Origin: Aeromicrobium chenweiae
Lineage (GTDB): Bacteria > Actinomycetota > Actinomycetes > Propionibacteriales > Nocardioidaceae
NCBI RefSeq assembly: GCF_003065605.1
Contig: NZ_CP026952.1
Span: forward strand, 3,348,001 to 3,412,000
Length of the DNA: 64,000 nt
Direction: 5' to 3'
Positions within the stretch are counted from its first letter, which is position 1. Each line of letters begins with the position of its first letter. The notes under the pieces are model-generated. The model was given only the letters and a program-made list of their open reading frames with translations. It ran no database searches and was not told the origin of the DNA. The translations under genes and the position numbers were made by a program. Below are positions 27,193 through 37,372 of the stretch, in pieces.

Positions 27193-28741
27193 CGGCGCGC
27201 ACCTCCCCCGCGATGATCTCCAGGACGTCGGACACGGACACGTCGTCGTTGACCCGCTCGTCGATCTTGTGCCGGTCCCGCATGACCACGAGCCGGTCGC
27301 TCAGCCGCAGCACCTCCTCGAGCTCGGCGGAGATGAAGACGACGGCCACGCCCCGTCCGGCGAGATCGGTGACGAGCTGCTGGATCTGCGCCTTGGCGCC
27401 GATGTCGATGCCGCGGGTCGGCTCGTCGAGGATGAGGAGCTCCGGATCGGTGATCAGCCAGCGCGCGAGCAGCACCTTCTGCTGGTTGCCGCCGCTGAGG
27501 TTGCGCATCAGCGCCTGCGGGTCGGGCGGGCGGATGTCGAGGGCCTCGATGTACGAGCGCACGAGCCGCTCCTTGGTCCCGGCGTTGACCGGCCGCAGCC
27601 AGCCACGGGACGCCTGCAGCGCGAGGATCATGTTGTCGGCGATCGAGAGGTCCCCGATCACGCCCTCGGCGCGGCGGTCCTCGCTGGAGAACGCGATGCT
27701 GTGGTCGATCGCGTTGCGCGGGGTGCGGAGCCGGGTGCGCCTGCCCTTGACGCTGACCGTGCCGGTGTCGGCCGCGTCGGCGCCGAAGAGCAGTCTTGCC
27801 AGCTCGGTGCGGCCCGAGCCCAGCAGGCCCGCGACGCCGATGACCTCGCCGTCGAACACCGACAGGTCGACCGCCTCGACGCTTCCCTTGCGGCCCAGCT
27901 GGACGACCTGCAGGAGCGGCTCACCGGCCTCGACGACGTCCTTCTCCTCGGCCTGGCGCTCGATGCGCTCGAGGGTCTCCAGCTCCCTGCCGATCATCGC
28001 GCGCACCAGCTCGAGCCGGCTCGTCTCGGCGGTGACGTACTCACCGACCAGCTGGCCGTTGCGCAGGACCGTCATGCGGTCGGAGATCTCGAAGACCTGG
28101 TCGAGGAAGTGCGAGACGAACACGATGGCCGTGCCCTCGTTGCGCAGCGTGCGGATCACCGCGAAGAGCTTCTCCACCTCGTCGGCGTCGAGGCTCGACG
28201 TCGGCTCGTCGAGGATCAGCAGGTCGGCCTCGATGTCGACCGCGCGGGCGATCGCGACGAGCTGCTGGATCGCGATGGGGTGCTCGCCCAGCCGCGACCG
28301 CGGGTCGATGTCGAGTCCCAGACGGGTCAGGACGATGCCGGCGCGGCGGTTCATCGTGCGGGTGTCGATGCGACCGAAGGACCGGGGCTCGCGACCCAGG
28401 AGCATGTTCTCGGCCACCGTGAGGTTCGTGCAGAGGTTGACCTCCTGGTAGACCGTGCTGATGCCGGCGGCCTGCGACTCCGCCGGGCTGGTGAACGTGC
28501 GCGGCTCCCCACCGACCACGATCGTGCCCGCGTCGATCGCGTACACGCCGGTCAGCGCCTTGACGAGCGTCGACTTGCCGGCGCCGTTCTCGCCCATGAG
28601 CGCGTGCACCTCACCGGCCCGCAGGGTCAGCCCCACCGACTGGAGCGCCTTGACGCCCGGGAAGGTCACGGACACGCCGGTCATCTGCACGACGGGCGGC
28701 GCGACCGTCGCCTGGGGGGCCTCGGCTGCCATCTGGATCAT
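27185..28741 (-). CDS. sugar ABC transporter ATP-binding protein
   Basis: Double-domain ATPase of 518 residues, of the ribose/arabinose/galactose class (AraG, RbsA, YtfR). Domain 1 carries Walker A GENGAGKST and Walker B LLILDEPTSSLD; its signature, PIAIQQLVAIARAV, is degenerate as usual for this class. Domain 2 has a degenerate P-loop region (GLLGSGRTE), signature LSGGNQQKV and ELLILDEPTRGIDIG. Start 28741 has AGGA 6 nt upstream; an in-frame ATG at 28732 is possible. The 69-nt gap to the receptor gene contains a strong hairpin that probably lowers transporter expression relative to the receptor. Confidence 0.93.
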   Translation of the reverse strand: MIQMAAEAPQATVAPPVVQMTGVSVTFPGVKALQSVGLTLRAGEVHALMGENGAGKSTLVKALTGVYAIDAGTIVVGGEPRTFTSPAESQAAGISTVYQEVNLCTNLTVAENMLLGREPRSFGRIDTRTMNRRAGIVLTRLGLDIDPRSRLGEHPIAIQQLVAIARAVDIEADLLILDEPTSSLDADEVEKLFAVIRTLRNEGTAIVFVSHFLDQVFEISDRMTVLRNGQLVGEYVTAETSRLELVRAMIGRELETLERIERQAEEKDVVEAGEPLLQVVQLGRKGSVEAVDLSVFDGEVIGVAGLLGSGRTELARLLFGADAADTGTVSVKGRRTRLRTPRNAIDHSIAFSSEDRRAEGVIGDLSIADNMILALQASRGWLRPVNAGTKERLVRSYIEALDIRPPDPQALMRNLSGGNQQKVLLARWLITDPELLILDEPTRGIDIGAKAQIQQLVTDLAGRGVAVVFISAELEEVLRLSDRLVVMRDRHKIDERVNDDVSVSDVLEIIAGEVRADA

Positions 28742-28765
28742 CTCTGTTCCTCGGTTGTCGGGGTG

Positions 28766-28793
28766 GGCCCTGCGCGCGTCGACGCGCAGGGCC
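28766..28793 (-). other. intercistronic hairpin between receptor and ATPase genes
   Basis: Perfect 11-bp arms GGCCCTGCGCG and CGCGCAGGGCC with a 6-nt loop and no T run. Such hairpins after a solute-binding-protein gene commonly protect the upstream message or partly terminate, giving more receptor than transporter. Confidence 0.7.
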
Positions 28794-28810
28794 GCACCTG
28801 CGATGGGCCG

Positions 28811-29812
28811 TCAGTACTGGCGGTCGGCCAGGACCTTCTTGGCCTGCTGCTGGTCGAAGGCGGTCTCCTTCGTCTCGACGCGCTCGGGGACGTCCTCGCC
28901 GGCGGCGACCTTCTTGGCCAGGTCCATCAGCTGCGGGCCGAGCAGGGGGTTGCACTCGACGATGTAGTTGATCCGGCCCTCGGACAGGGCGGTCATCCCG
29001 TCCTTGACGGCGTCGACGGTGACGATCTTGATGTCGACGCCCGGCTTCTTGCCGGCCGCCTCGATCGCCTCGATCGCCCCCAGGCCCTCGTCGTCGTTGT
29101 GCGCGTAGACGACGTCGATGCCCTTCTTCGACTTCAGGAACGCCTCCATGACCTTCTTGCCGCCGTCACGGGTGAAGTCGCCGGTCTGCGACGCGATGAT
29201 CTTGATCGACGGATCGGACGAGATCTTGTCCTCGAACCCCGACTTGCGGTCGATCGCGGGGGCAGCGCCGGTGGTGCCGGTGATCTCGACGACGTTGATC
29301 GTGCCGTCCTTGTCGACGTCGTTCGTCTCGGCGTTGTCCACGACCCACTGGCCGGCCTTCTGCCCCTCGACCACGAAGTCGGAGCCGAGGAACGTCTCGT
29401 AGAGCGACGTGTCGTCGGAGTCGATCGCGCGGTCGGTGAGGATCACGGGGATCTTGGCGCGCTTGGCCTCCTGCAGGACGGTGTCCCACCCGGTCTCGAC
29501 GACGGGGCTGAACGCGATCACGTCGACCCGCTGCTGGATGTAGGAGCGGATCGCCTTGATCTGGTTCTCCTGCTTCTGCTGCGCGTCGGAGAACTTGAGG
29601 TCGATGCCGGCCTCCTTGGCCGCGGCCTGCACCGACTTCGTGTTGGCGGTGCGCCAGCCGCTCTCGGCACCCACCTGGGCGAAGCCCATCGTGAGGTCGT
29701 CCGATCCGCCGCCGCCGGAGCTGCCGGAACCGCCGTCGTCGCTGCCTCCGCAGGCAGCCAGTCCGCCGGCGATCACCACGCCTGCGGTCAGGGTCATCAG
29801 TTGCTTGAACAC
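28811..29812 (-). CDS. sugar-binding lipoprotein of the arabinose ABC transporter (YtfQ-like)
   Basis: Extracellular receptor of 333 residues. The lipobox LAAC is at about residues 18-21, followed by a Gly/Ser/Asp linker. The periplasmic-binding-protein type 1 fold follows, with TMGFAQVGAESGWRTAN at the start of the domain, VIAFSPVVETGWD, VILTDRAIDS and VYAHNDDEGLGAIEA; these match the galactofuranose/arabinose receptor YtfQ. Start GTG 29812 is chosen because GGAGGAAACA immediately precedes it and gives a compact lipoprotein signal; the upstream TTG at 29824 is less likely. First gene of the operon, with its promoter and LacI operator at 29986-30013. Confidence 0.92.
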   Translation of the reverse strand: MFKQLMTLTAGVVIAGGLAACGGSDDGGSGSSGGGGSDDLTMGFAQVGAESGWRTANTKSVQAAAKEAGIDLKFSDAQQKQENQIKAIRSYIQQRVDVIAFSPVVETGWDTVLQEAKRAKIPVILTDRAIDSDDTSLYETFLGSDFVVEGQKAGQWVVDNAETNDVDKDGTINVVEITGTTGAAPAIDRKSGFEDKISSDPSIKIIASQTGDFTRDGGKKVMEAFLKSKKGIDVVYAHNDDEGLGAIEAIEAAGKKPGVDIKIVTVDAVKDGMTALSEGRINYIVECNPLLGPQLMDLAKKVAAGEDVPERVETKETAFDQQQAKKVLADRQY

Positions 29813-29985
29813 TGTTTCCTCCAAGTGGGATGGGGACCCGACGTCGCGTGACCCCGGACCGGTCGAGGACGGTTGCGGGCGGACATCCGCGCTCGTCCCC
29901 GGGTTTCACCTCGGATGAGGATCCGCCCTGGTGCCGACCCGCGCCATCCCGGATGTGACGTGGAACACGTAGGCCGTGACCCAAA

Positions 29986-30013
29986 TTGTTAACGCTAACA
30001 TTCCTGCCGTCAA
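29986..30013 (-). promoter_or_regulatory. arabinose operon promoter region with LacI-type operator
   Basis: TGTTAACGCTAACA (29987-30000) is a near-perfect dyad typical of LacI-family operators. On the minus strand TTGACG (complement of 30008-30013) is a good -35, and AACAAT follows after 17 nt, so the operator lies in the spacer and overlaps the -10. Binding would repress the operon directly. The core recurs inside araB. Confidence 0.72.
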
Positions 30014-30043
30014 GGGTCCGGCCCCGGAATCTTTCGCGATGAG

Positions 30044-30049
30044 TAGGGT
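30044..30049 (+). promoter_or_regulatory. -10 hexamer TAGGGT of a leaderless start (thioesterase)
   Basis: TAGGGT followed by 7 nt and then GTG at 30057. It lies about 45 nt from the arabinose operator, so the two divergent promoters are almost back to back. Confidence 0.5.
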
Positions 30050-30056
30050 CAGGTGG

Positions 30057-30566
30057 GTGAGCACCTCCCTCCCCACGTACGACCAGGTCCTCGAGCTCCC
30101 GGCGCAGATCGAGCGTGTGGTGCCGGACGAGTTCATCGACCTCAACGGCCACATGAACATCGGTCGCTACCTCGAGCTCGGCGGCACGGCGCTGTGGTCC
30201 CGCTGCCGCACCGACCTCGGCATGGGGGACGAATACATCAGCGCCCGCGGCATGTCGACGTTCACCGCCGAGCACCACCTGACGTACCTCGCCGAGATCG
30301 TCCAGGACGAGGAGGTCTCGGTCCACGTACGCCTGGTCGAGCGGTCCGACAAGGTGCTGCACACCGTCACCCTCATCGCCAACCGCACGCGCGAGCAGCT
30401 GTCCTGCGTCGTGGAGGCGACCCTCGTCCACATGGACATGTCGACGCGGCGTCCCACGCCCTACCCCGAGGACGTCGCCGCGCTGATCGACACCGGCCTG
30501 AAGGCGGACGACCTCGCCTGGCCGGCGCCCCTGTGCGGCGCCATGGGCGTCCGCCGCCGGTCATGA
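30057..30566 (+). CDS. hotdog-fold thioesterase
   Basis: A 169-residue protein of the 4HBT-like acyl-CoA thioesterase group. The signature is FIDLNGHMNIGRYLEL, matching the D-x-N-x-H-M active-site pattern, followed by strands such as FTAEHHLTYLAEI and VHVRLVERSDKVLHTV. Substrate unknown. Start GTG 30057 is preferred because TAGGGT lies 7 nt upstream and the domain then starts normally; ATG 30039 and GTG 29976 are in-frame alternatives, the latter running through the arabinose operator. Its stop overlaps the next gene's start as ATGA (30563-30566), so the thioesterase and the BtuF-like protein are cotranslated. Confidence 0.8.
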   Translation: MSTSLPTYDQVLELPAQIERVVPDEFIDLNGHMNIGRYLELGGTALWSRCRTDLGMGDEYISARGMSTFTAEHHLTYLAEIVQDEEVSVHVRLVERSDKVLHTVTLIANRTREQLSCVVEATLVHMDMSTRRPTPYPEDVAALIDTGLKADDLAWPAPLCGAMGVRRRS

Positions 30567-31312
30567 ACGACGACCTCGGCCACGCCGTCACCCGCGAGGC
30601 ACCCGCTCACCGGGTCGTGTCGTTGGTGCCGTCCCTGACCGAGGCCGTGGCGGCGACCCGGCCGGAGGCCCTGGTCGGCGCGACGGACTGGTGCACGCAC
30701 CCGGCGGACCTGGACGTCGCCCGCGTGCGCGGGACCAAGAACCCCGACCGGGCCGCGATCATCGACCTGGCGCCCGACCTCGTCATCGCGAACCACGAGG
30801 AGAACCGCGAGCTCGACGTGGACCGCCTCCGCGAGGCTGGCGTGCCGGTGTGGGTCACCCGGATCGAGACGGTCGACCAGGCGTTCGCGTCGATGCGGCG
30901 GCTGTTCGTGGAGGCCCTCGGCTGGGGCGTCCCGGACTGGCTGGTCGAGGCCGAGCGGGTCTGGGCCGAGCCCGCGCGGGTGCCTCCACGACGCGTCGCG
31001 GTGCCCATCTGGCGCGACCCCTGGATGGTCGTCGGCTCACGCACGTTCACGGGCGACCTGCTGTCCCGGCTGGGCCTGGTCAACGCGTTCGGCGACCACC
31101 AGGACCGCTATCCGCACGTCGAGCTGGACGCGATCGGCACCAGCGGGACCGACCTCGTCCTGCTGCCGGACGAGCCCTACGTGTTCACGGCGGACGACGG
31201 ACCGGAGGCCTTCCCGCTGACGCCGACGACGCTCGTGTCCGGGCGGGCCCTCACCTGGTACGGCCCGTCCCTGGTCACCGCCAGGGACGAGCTCGAGCGC
31301 GCGCTGCGCTAG
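30563..31312 (+). CDS. BtuF-like helical-backbone metal-receptor protein, cytoplasmic
   Basis: A 249-residue protein of the BtuF/FepB fold: VVSLVPSLTEAVAATRPEAL at the N terminus, VGATDWCTHP, then IIDLAPDLVIANHEENRE and VWVTRIETVDQA. These segments match cobalamin-binding-type periplasmic receptors. Unlike BtuF it shows no signal peptide or lipobox and begins almost directly with the binding fold, so it should be cytosolic. No permease is next to it. A cobamide- or metal-binding role in the cytosol is possible but unproven; the cobalamin theme of the window makes it worth noting. Confidence 0.78.
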   Translation: MNDDLGHAVTREAPAHRVVSLVPSLTEAVAATRPEALVGATDWCTHPADLDVARVRGTKNPDRAAIIDLAPDLVIANHEENRELDVDRLREAGVPVWVTRIETVDQAFASMRRLFVEALGWGVPDWLVEAERVWAEPARVPPRRVAVPIWRDPWMVVGSRTFTGDLLSRLGLVNAFGDHQDRYPHVELDAIGTSGTDLVLLPDEPYVFTADDGPEAFPLTPTTLVSGRALTWYGPSLVTARDELERALR

Positions 31313-31326
31313 ACCGGGGCCCGGTC
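31312..31326. terminator. short dyad between convergent stops
   Basis: GACCGGG-G-CCCGGTC spans the end of the BtuF-like gene and the stop of the convergent enoyl-CoA hydratase gene. The one-base loop would open further in a real hairpin; a weak bidirectional terminator is possible. Confidence 0.35.
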
Positions 31327-32077
31327 AGCGCGACGTGAACGCCGCGACGAGGCGCTGCGCCTCGGCGGTGGTGATGGCGCCCGCGATCGTCGCGGACTCG
31401 TCGGCACCGGTCTGCGGGCCGGTGACGTCCCACGCGCCGCGGATCAGCCGCTTGGCCTGACCCAGCGCAGCGGGTGCGCTGGCGGCCCACCCTCGGGCCA
31501 TGTCCTCGACGGCGGCGTCGAGCTCCTCGTCGGCGACCACGGTGGTGACGAGTCCCCAGTCCCGCGCCTCGGGCGCGGTGAGGACCCGGCCGGTCAGGGC
31601 GAACTCCAGCGCGCGCTGCTGGCCGATCGCGCGCGGCACCAGGTACGAGACGCCGCAGTCCGGCGTCATGCCGATGCCGGGGTACGCCATGACGAACTTG
31701 GTCGACTCCGCGGCGATGATGACATCCGCGCTGAGCATGACGCCGAGGCCGGCCCCGGCGACGGCTCCCCGGACGCCGGCGACGACGGGCTTGGGCGTGT
31801 CGGCGAGGGCACGCAACGCGCCCTCCAGGACGGTCGCGAGCTCGAGCAGGTACGCCGAGGGATCGTCGGACGCGAGGAACGACGGCACGTCGCCGCCGGC
31901 ACAGAAGCGCTTGCCCTGGGCGGTCAGCGTGATCGCGCGGACGTCCTCGCCGGCGAGACCCTCGACCGCGACCGCCATGTCCCGGGCGGTCGGCAGGTCG
32001 AAGGAGTTGGCGTTGTCGGGGCGGGCGAGGACGATGCGTCCGACGCCGTCGACGGTCTCGAGAGTCACTGCGGCCAT
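31325..32077 (-). CDS. enoyl-CoA hydratase/isomerase family protein
   Basis: Crotonase-superfamily enzyme of 250 residues. The oxyanion-hole segments are AQGKRFCAGGDVPSF (about residues 53-67) and VRGAVAGAGLGVMLSADVII. At the positions of the two catalytic glutamates of classical hydratases the sequence reads AGAGLGVML and GMTPDCGVSYLV, with Asp at the second, which is closer to isomerase-type members such as PaaG-like or enoyl-CoA isomerases. Substrate unknown. It stands alone between convergent and same-strand neighbours. Confidence 0.84.
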   Translation of the reverse strand: MAAVTLETVDGVGRIVLARPDNANSFDLPTARDMAVAVEGLAGEDVRAITLTAQGKRFCAGGDVPSFLASDDPSAYLLELATVLEGALRALADTPKPVVAGVRGAVAGAGLGVMLSADVIIAAESTKFVMAYPGIGMTPDCGVSYLVPRAIGQQRALEFALTGRVLTAPEARDWGLVTTVVADEELDAAVEDMARGWAASAPAALGQAKRLIRGAWDVTGPQTGADESATIAGAITTAEAQRLVAAFTSR

Positions 32078-32136
32078 GGGTCCTGCCTTCGCGCTGGGAG
32101 TCGTGGTCGACCCCAGCCTAGAGGCGGTCCGCCGGC

Positions 32137-33513
32137 CTACTTCTCGGCGGTGACCTTCGAGCTCGCCTTCTTGGCCGCGGCCGCCCGCTTGGCGGCACCC
32201 CGGCGCGGCGAGTGCGCGTCGAGCGTCAACGGCGTGTTGGCGACGACCGGCGGGGTCTCACCGACGATCGCGTTGTGGCTGCCCCAGACGAGGTACTTGG
32301 CCGTCAGGTTGATCAGCGTCGCGAACCGGTTGCGGTTGCCCAGCAGCGTCGCGATGTGCAGGGCGACCCAGATGATCCACGCCGGGAAGCCGGTGAGGCG
32401 CGGCATGAACTTGATCTCGGCGACCGCGGACGAACGGCCGATGGTGGCCATCGTGCCCTTGTCCTTGTACTTGAACGGCTTGGGCAGGCTCTTGTGCTCC
32501 AGCTCCGCGGCGATCACCTTCGCGACGTGCTTGCCGCCCTGGATGGCGGGCTGGGCGAGCTGCGGGAGCGGCTCCTCGGGGCTGACCGACACGTCACCGA
32601 TCGCGAAGACGTCCTGCATGCCCTTGACGCGCAGGTGCTCGTCGGTCTCGATGCGTCCGCCGCGGCCCTGCGGCACCGCCCACTCCTTGACCGTGGAGTG
32701 CGCCGTGATGCCGGACGCCCACACGACGATGCCGGCGGGCAGGAACTCCTGCTCGCCGTCGTGCTCGACGAGCACGCCGTCCTCGCGGACCTCCTTGACG
32801 GCGGTCCCCAGACGCAGGTCGACACCGCGCTTCTCCAGCGACTTGCGCGCGTAGTCGCGCAGCTTGGGGTGGAACGGGCCGAGCACGTGCGGAAGCATCT
32901 CGATCAGCGTGATGTGGACGCGGTTGGTGTCCAGCTCGGGGTAGGTCGTCGGCATGTCGTTGTTGCGCAGCTCGGCGAACGCGCCGGCCGTCTCGACACC
33001 TGTCGCGCCGCCACCGACGACGATGATGCGCAGGTCGCGGTCCTGGCCGTTGATCGCGGCGTCCTCGAGGCTGGCGAACATCTTGTCGCGCACCGCGAGC
33101 GCCTGCGAGCGGCGGTACAGCGGCATCGAGTACTCCTCGGCGCCCGGGATGCCGAAGAAGTTCGCGGTCACGCCGACGGCGATGACCAGCTGGTCGTACT
33201 TGACGTCGAGCCCGCCGTCGAGGTGCAGCGTCTTGGCCTCGTGGTCCATCGCGATGACGGTGCCCTTGAGGAACCGCACGTTGGACTGCTTCGCGCGGAT
33301 CGCGCGCAGGAACCAGGTGATGTCGCCGGGGTTGAGGCTGGCGGTCGCGACCTGGTAGAGCAACGGGTTGAACGTGTTGTAGTTGTGACGGTCGATGAGG
33401 GTCACGTCGACGTCAGCGCGCTTCAGCTTGCGGACGGCTGCGATGCCTCCGAACCCGCCTCCCACGACAACGACGTGGGGGCGTTTCTGACCGGTCGCAG
33501 TGCTCTCTGACAT
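32137..33513 (-). CDS. ndh: type II NADH dehydrogenase
   Basis: Non-proton-pumping NADH:menaquinone oxidoreductase, 458 residues, peripheral on the inner face of the membrane. The FAD-binding motif is VVVVGGGFGGIAAVRKL, followed by the quinone-site-like NPLLYQVATASLNPGDI. The second dinucleotide motif, for NADH, is IIVVGGGATGVETAGAF, and the second FAD contact is DVFAIGDVS. The last 25 residues are an Ala/Lys-rich basic tail. TAGACT 6 nt before the ATG points to a leaderless transcript. Confidence 0.94.
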   Translation of the reverse strand: MSESTATGQKRPHVVVVGGGFGGIAAVRKLKRADVDVTLIDRHNYNTFNPLLYQVATASLNPGDITWFLRAIRAKQSNVRFLKGTVIAMDHEAKTLHLDGGLDVKYDQLVIAVGVTANFFGIPGAEEYSMPLYRRSQALAVRDKMFASLEDAAINGQDRDLRIIVVGGGATGVETAGAFAELRNNDMPTTYPELDTNRVHITLIEMLPHVLGPFHPKLRDYARKSLEKRGVDLRLGTAVKEVREDGVLVEHDGEQEFLPAGIVVWASGITAHSTVKEWAVPQGRGGRIETDEHLRVKGMQDVFAIGDVSVSPEEPLPQLAQPAIQGGKHVAKVIAAELEHKSLPKPFKYKDKGTMATIGRSSAVAEIKFMPRLTGFPAWIIWVALHIATLLGNRNRFATLINLTAKYLVWGSHNAIVGETPPVVANTPLTLDAHSPRRGAAKRAAAAKKASSKVTAEK

Positions 33514-33519
33514 GTCTTC

Positions 33520-33525
33520 AGTCTA
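33520..33525 (-). promoter_or_regulatory. -10 hexamer TAGACT of a leaderless start (ndh)
   Basis: TAGACT on the minus strand, 6 nt before the ATG at 33513. No ribosome site is present between them. Confidence 0.6.
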
Positions 33526-33575
33526 GTCCTCGCACCTGAAACGACGCACATCGCCCGTGGTGCGTGTGACGACCG

Positions 33576-34637
33576 TCATGGCTGGGCGAACCACTGCTTG
33601 GCCTCCGGCTGCCGCAGCTGGATGAGGGCGACGACCGAGGCGACCGTCCACGGGAGCCCGATTGGGAAACCGATGATCGAGATGACGATCGTCACGACGG
33701 TCATGACGAACAGGAACACCCCGCCCGAGCGCTTGGTGACCAGCACCCGGATCGACGCGAACAGACCGGCGGCCGACGCGACGAGCGAGATCGAGCTCAT
33801 CACGATCAGGAAGCGGACCGCGGTGTTGAACTGGCTCTCCTGGCCCTTGATCATGTCGACGCCGATGCCGCCCTGCGCGATCACGCTGTCGTAGTCCGTG
33901 CCGGCGACCACGAACGTGAGCAGCATCAGCGCGGACCCGAGACCCGCCACGATCGAGCCGACGAACGTGGTCCACACCGCGATGCCGACCGACCGGGGCA
34001 GCTTCTCCGACGACGGCTGCGGGTTCCAGTACTGCTGGGTGCCCGGGTACGGCTGCTGCACGGGCTCCTGCGCCGCTGGGTGCTGCGCCGCGGGCGGCTG
34101 TGCCGCCGGGTGCTCGACGGGGGACTGCGGCGGCGTCGAGAACGGGTCGGGCCGGCGGTCCGCCGTCGTGGTGGCGTCCGCCGGGGCACCGCCGGCGAGG
34201 GCACGGAACCACGCCTTGGACTCCCCCGTCCAGAGGCGGACCGTGAACGCGATGGCCAGCGCACCGAGCACGGCGTCGAAGAACGACCCGCCGGTGGCGC
34301 CGAGGAAGAAGAACAGCCCGACCAGTCCCATGACGACGGTCAGCCCGATGCGGCTGGCCCGGTCACCGCGGGCCGTGTAGATCGCGAAGACGACCCCGGC
34401 GGCGGCCAGCACGGCCAGGACTGTGAGGAAGACCTTGTAGCCGGACTCCGCGGAAGCCTGCGAGATGCCGCTGTCCCGCAGCGCCTCGAGCTGCGGCGAG
34501 ACCTTCTCGGCGCCGTTCTCGGCGTTCCACGTAGACACGAGGGAGATGGCGCGGATGCTCTGGATGGCGGCGATGCCCCCGAGGTAGGCGCACGCCGCCG
34601 TGAGCAGCGGGGGACGTCTCGGTGCGGTCGCAGTCAT
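33576..34637 (-). CDS. multi-pass membrane protein with proline/glutamine-rich loop
   Basis: A 353-residue membrane protein of unknown function. Hydrophobic segments lie near residues 12-30, 70-90, 97-135, 222-245, 272-295 and 305-340. Between the two halves is a hydrophilic loop of about 70 residues, rich in Pro, Gln and Ala with repeats such as HPAAQPPAAQHPAAQ. The two halves may be related four-helix bundles, a layout often seen in actinobacterial proteins of unknown function. No enzyme motif was found. It is between ndh and clpB on the same strand, with no overlap to either. Confidence 0.7.
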   Translation of the reverse strand: MTATAPRRPPLLTAACAYLGGIAAIQSIRAISLVSTWNAENGAEKVSPQLEALRDSGISQASAESGYKVFLTVLAVLAAAGVVFAIYTARGDRASRIGLTVVMGLVGLFFFLGATGGSFFDAVLGALAIAFTVRLWTGESKAWFRALAGGAPADATTTADRRPDPFSTPPQSPVEHPAAQPPAAQHPAAQEPVQQPYPGTQQYWNPQPSSEKLPRSVGIAVWTTFVGSIVAGLGSALMLLTFVVAGTDYDSVIAQGGIGVDMIKGQESQFNTAVRFLIVMSSISLVASAAGLFASIRVLVTKRSGGVFLFVMTVVTIVISIIGFPIGLPWTVASVVALIQLRQPEAKQWFAQP

Positions 34638-34688
34638 GGGGTCATCCCATCATGCCGCGACAACCCGCCGCCGAGACGTCCCCGCGCG

Positions 34689-37274
<2,586 letters not shown>

Positions 37275-37323
37275 GGGTGGTGCTCCTGACGTGATGAACG
37301 GGTCACTCAGCACAACACTGTCA

Positions 37324-37348
37324 AAGTTGAGTGCATTCCTGTCAACTT
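37324..37348 (-). promoter_or_regulatory. HAIR-like HspR site at the clpB promoter
   Basis: On the minus strand the sequence is GTTGACA-N7-ACTCAAC, close to the HspR inverted repeat CTTGAGT-N7-ACTCAAG: the second arm matches six of seven and the first arm four of seven. TTGACA within it is also a good -35, so binding would block transcription. Heat induction of clpB through HspR is known in other actinobacteria. Confidence 0.6.
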
Positions 37349-37372
37349 TACGTCGGGGCTCCTACCGGTCCG

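Noticed and set aside
27113..29851. Long plus-strand frame opposite the arabinose transporter genes.
   Set aside because: It covers parts of three well-supported minus-strand genes and its translation has no recognisable family.
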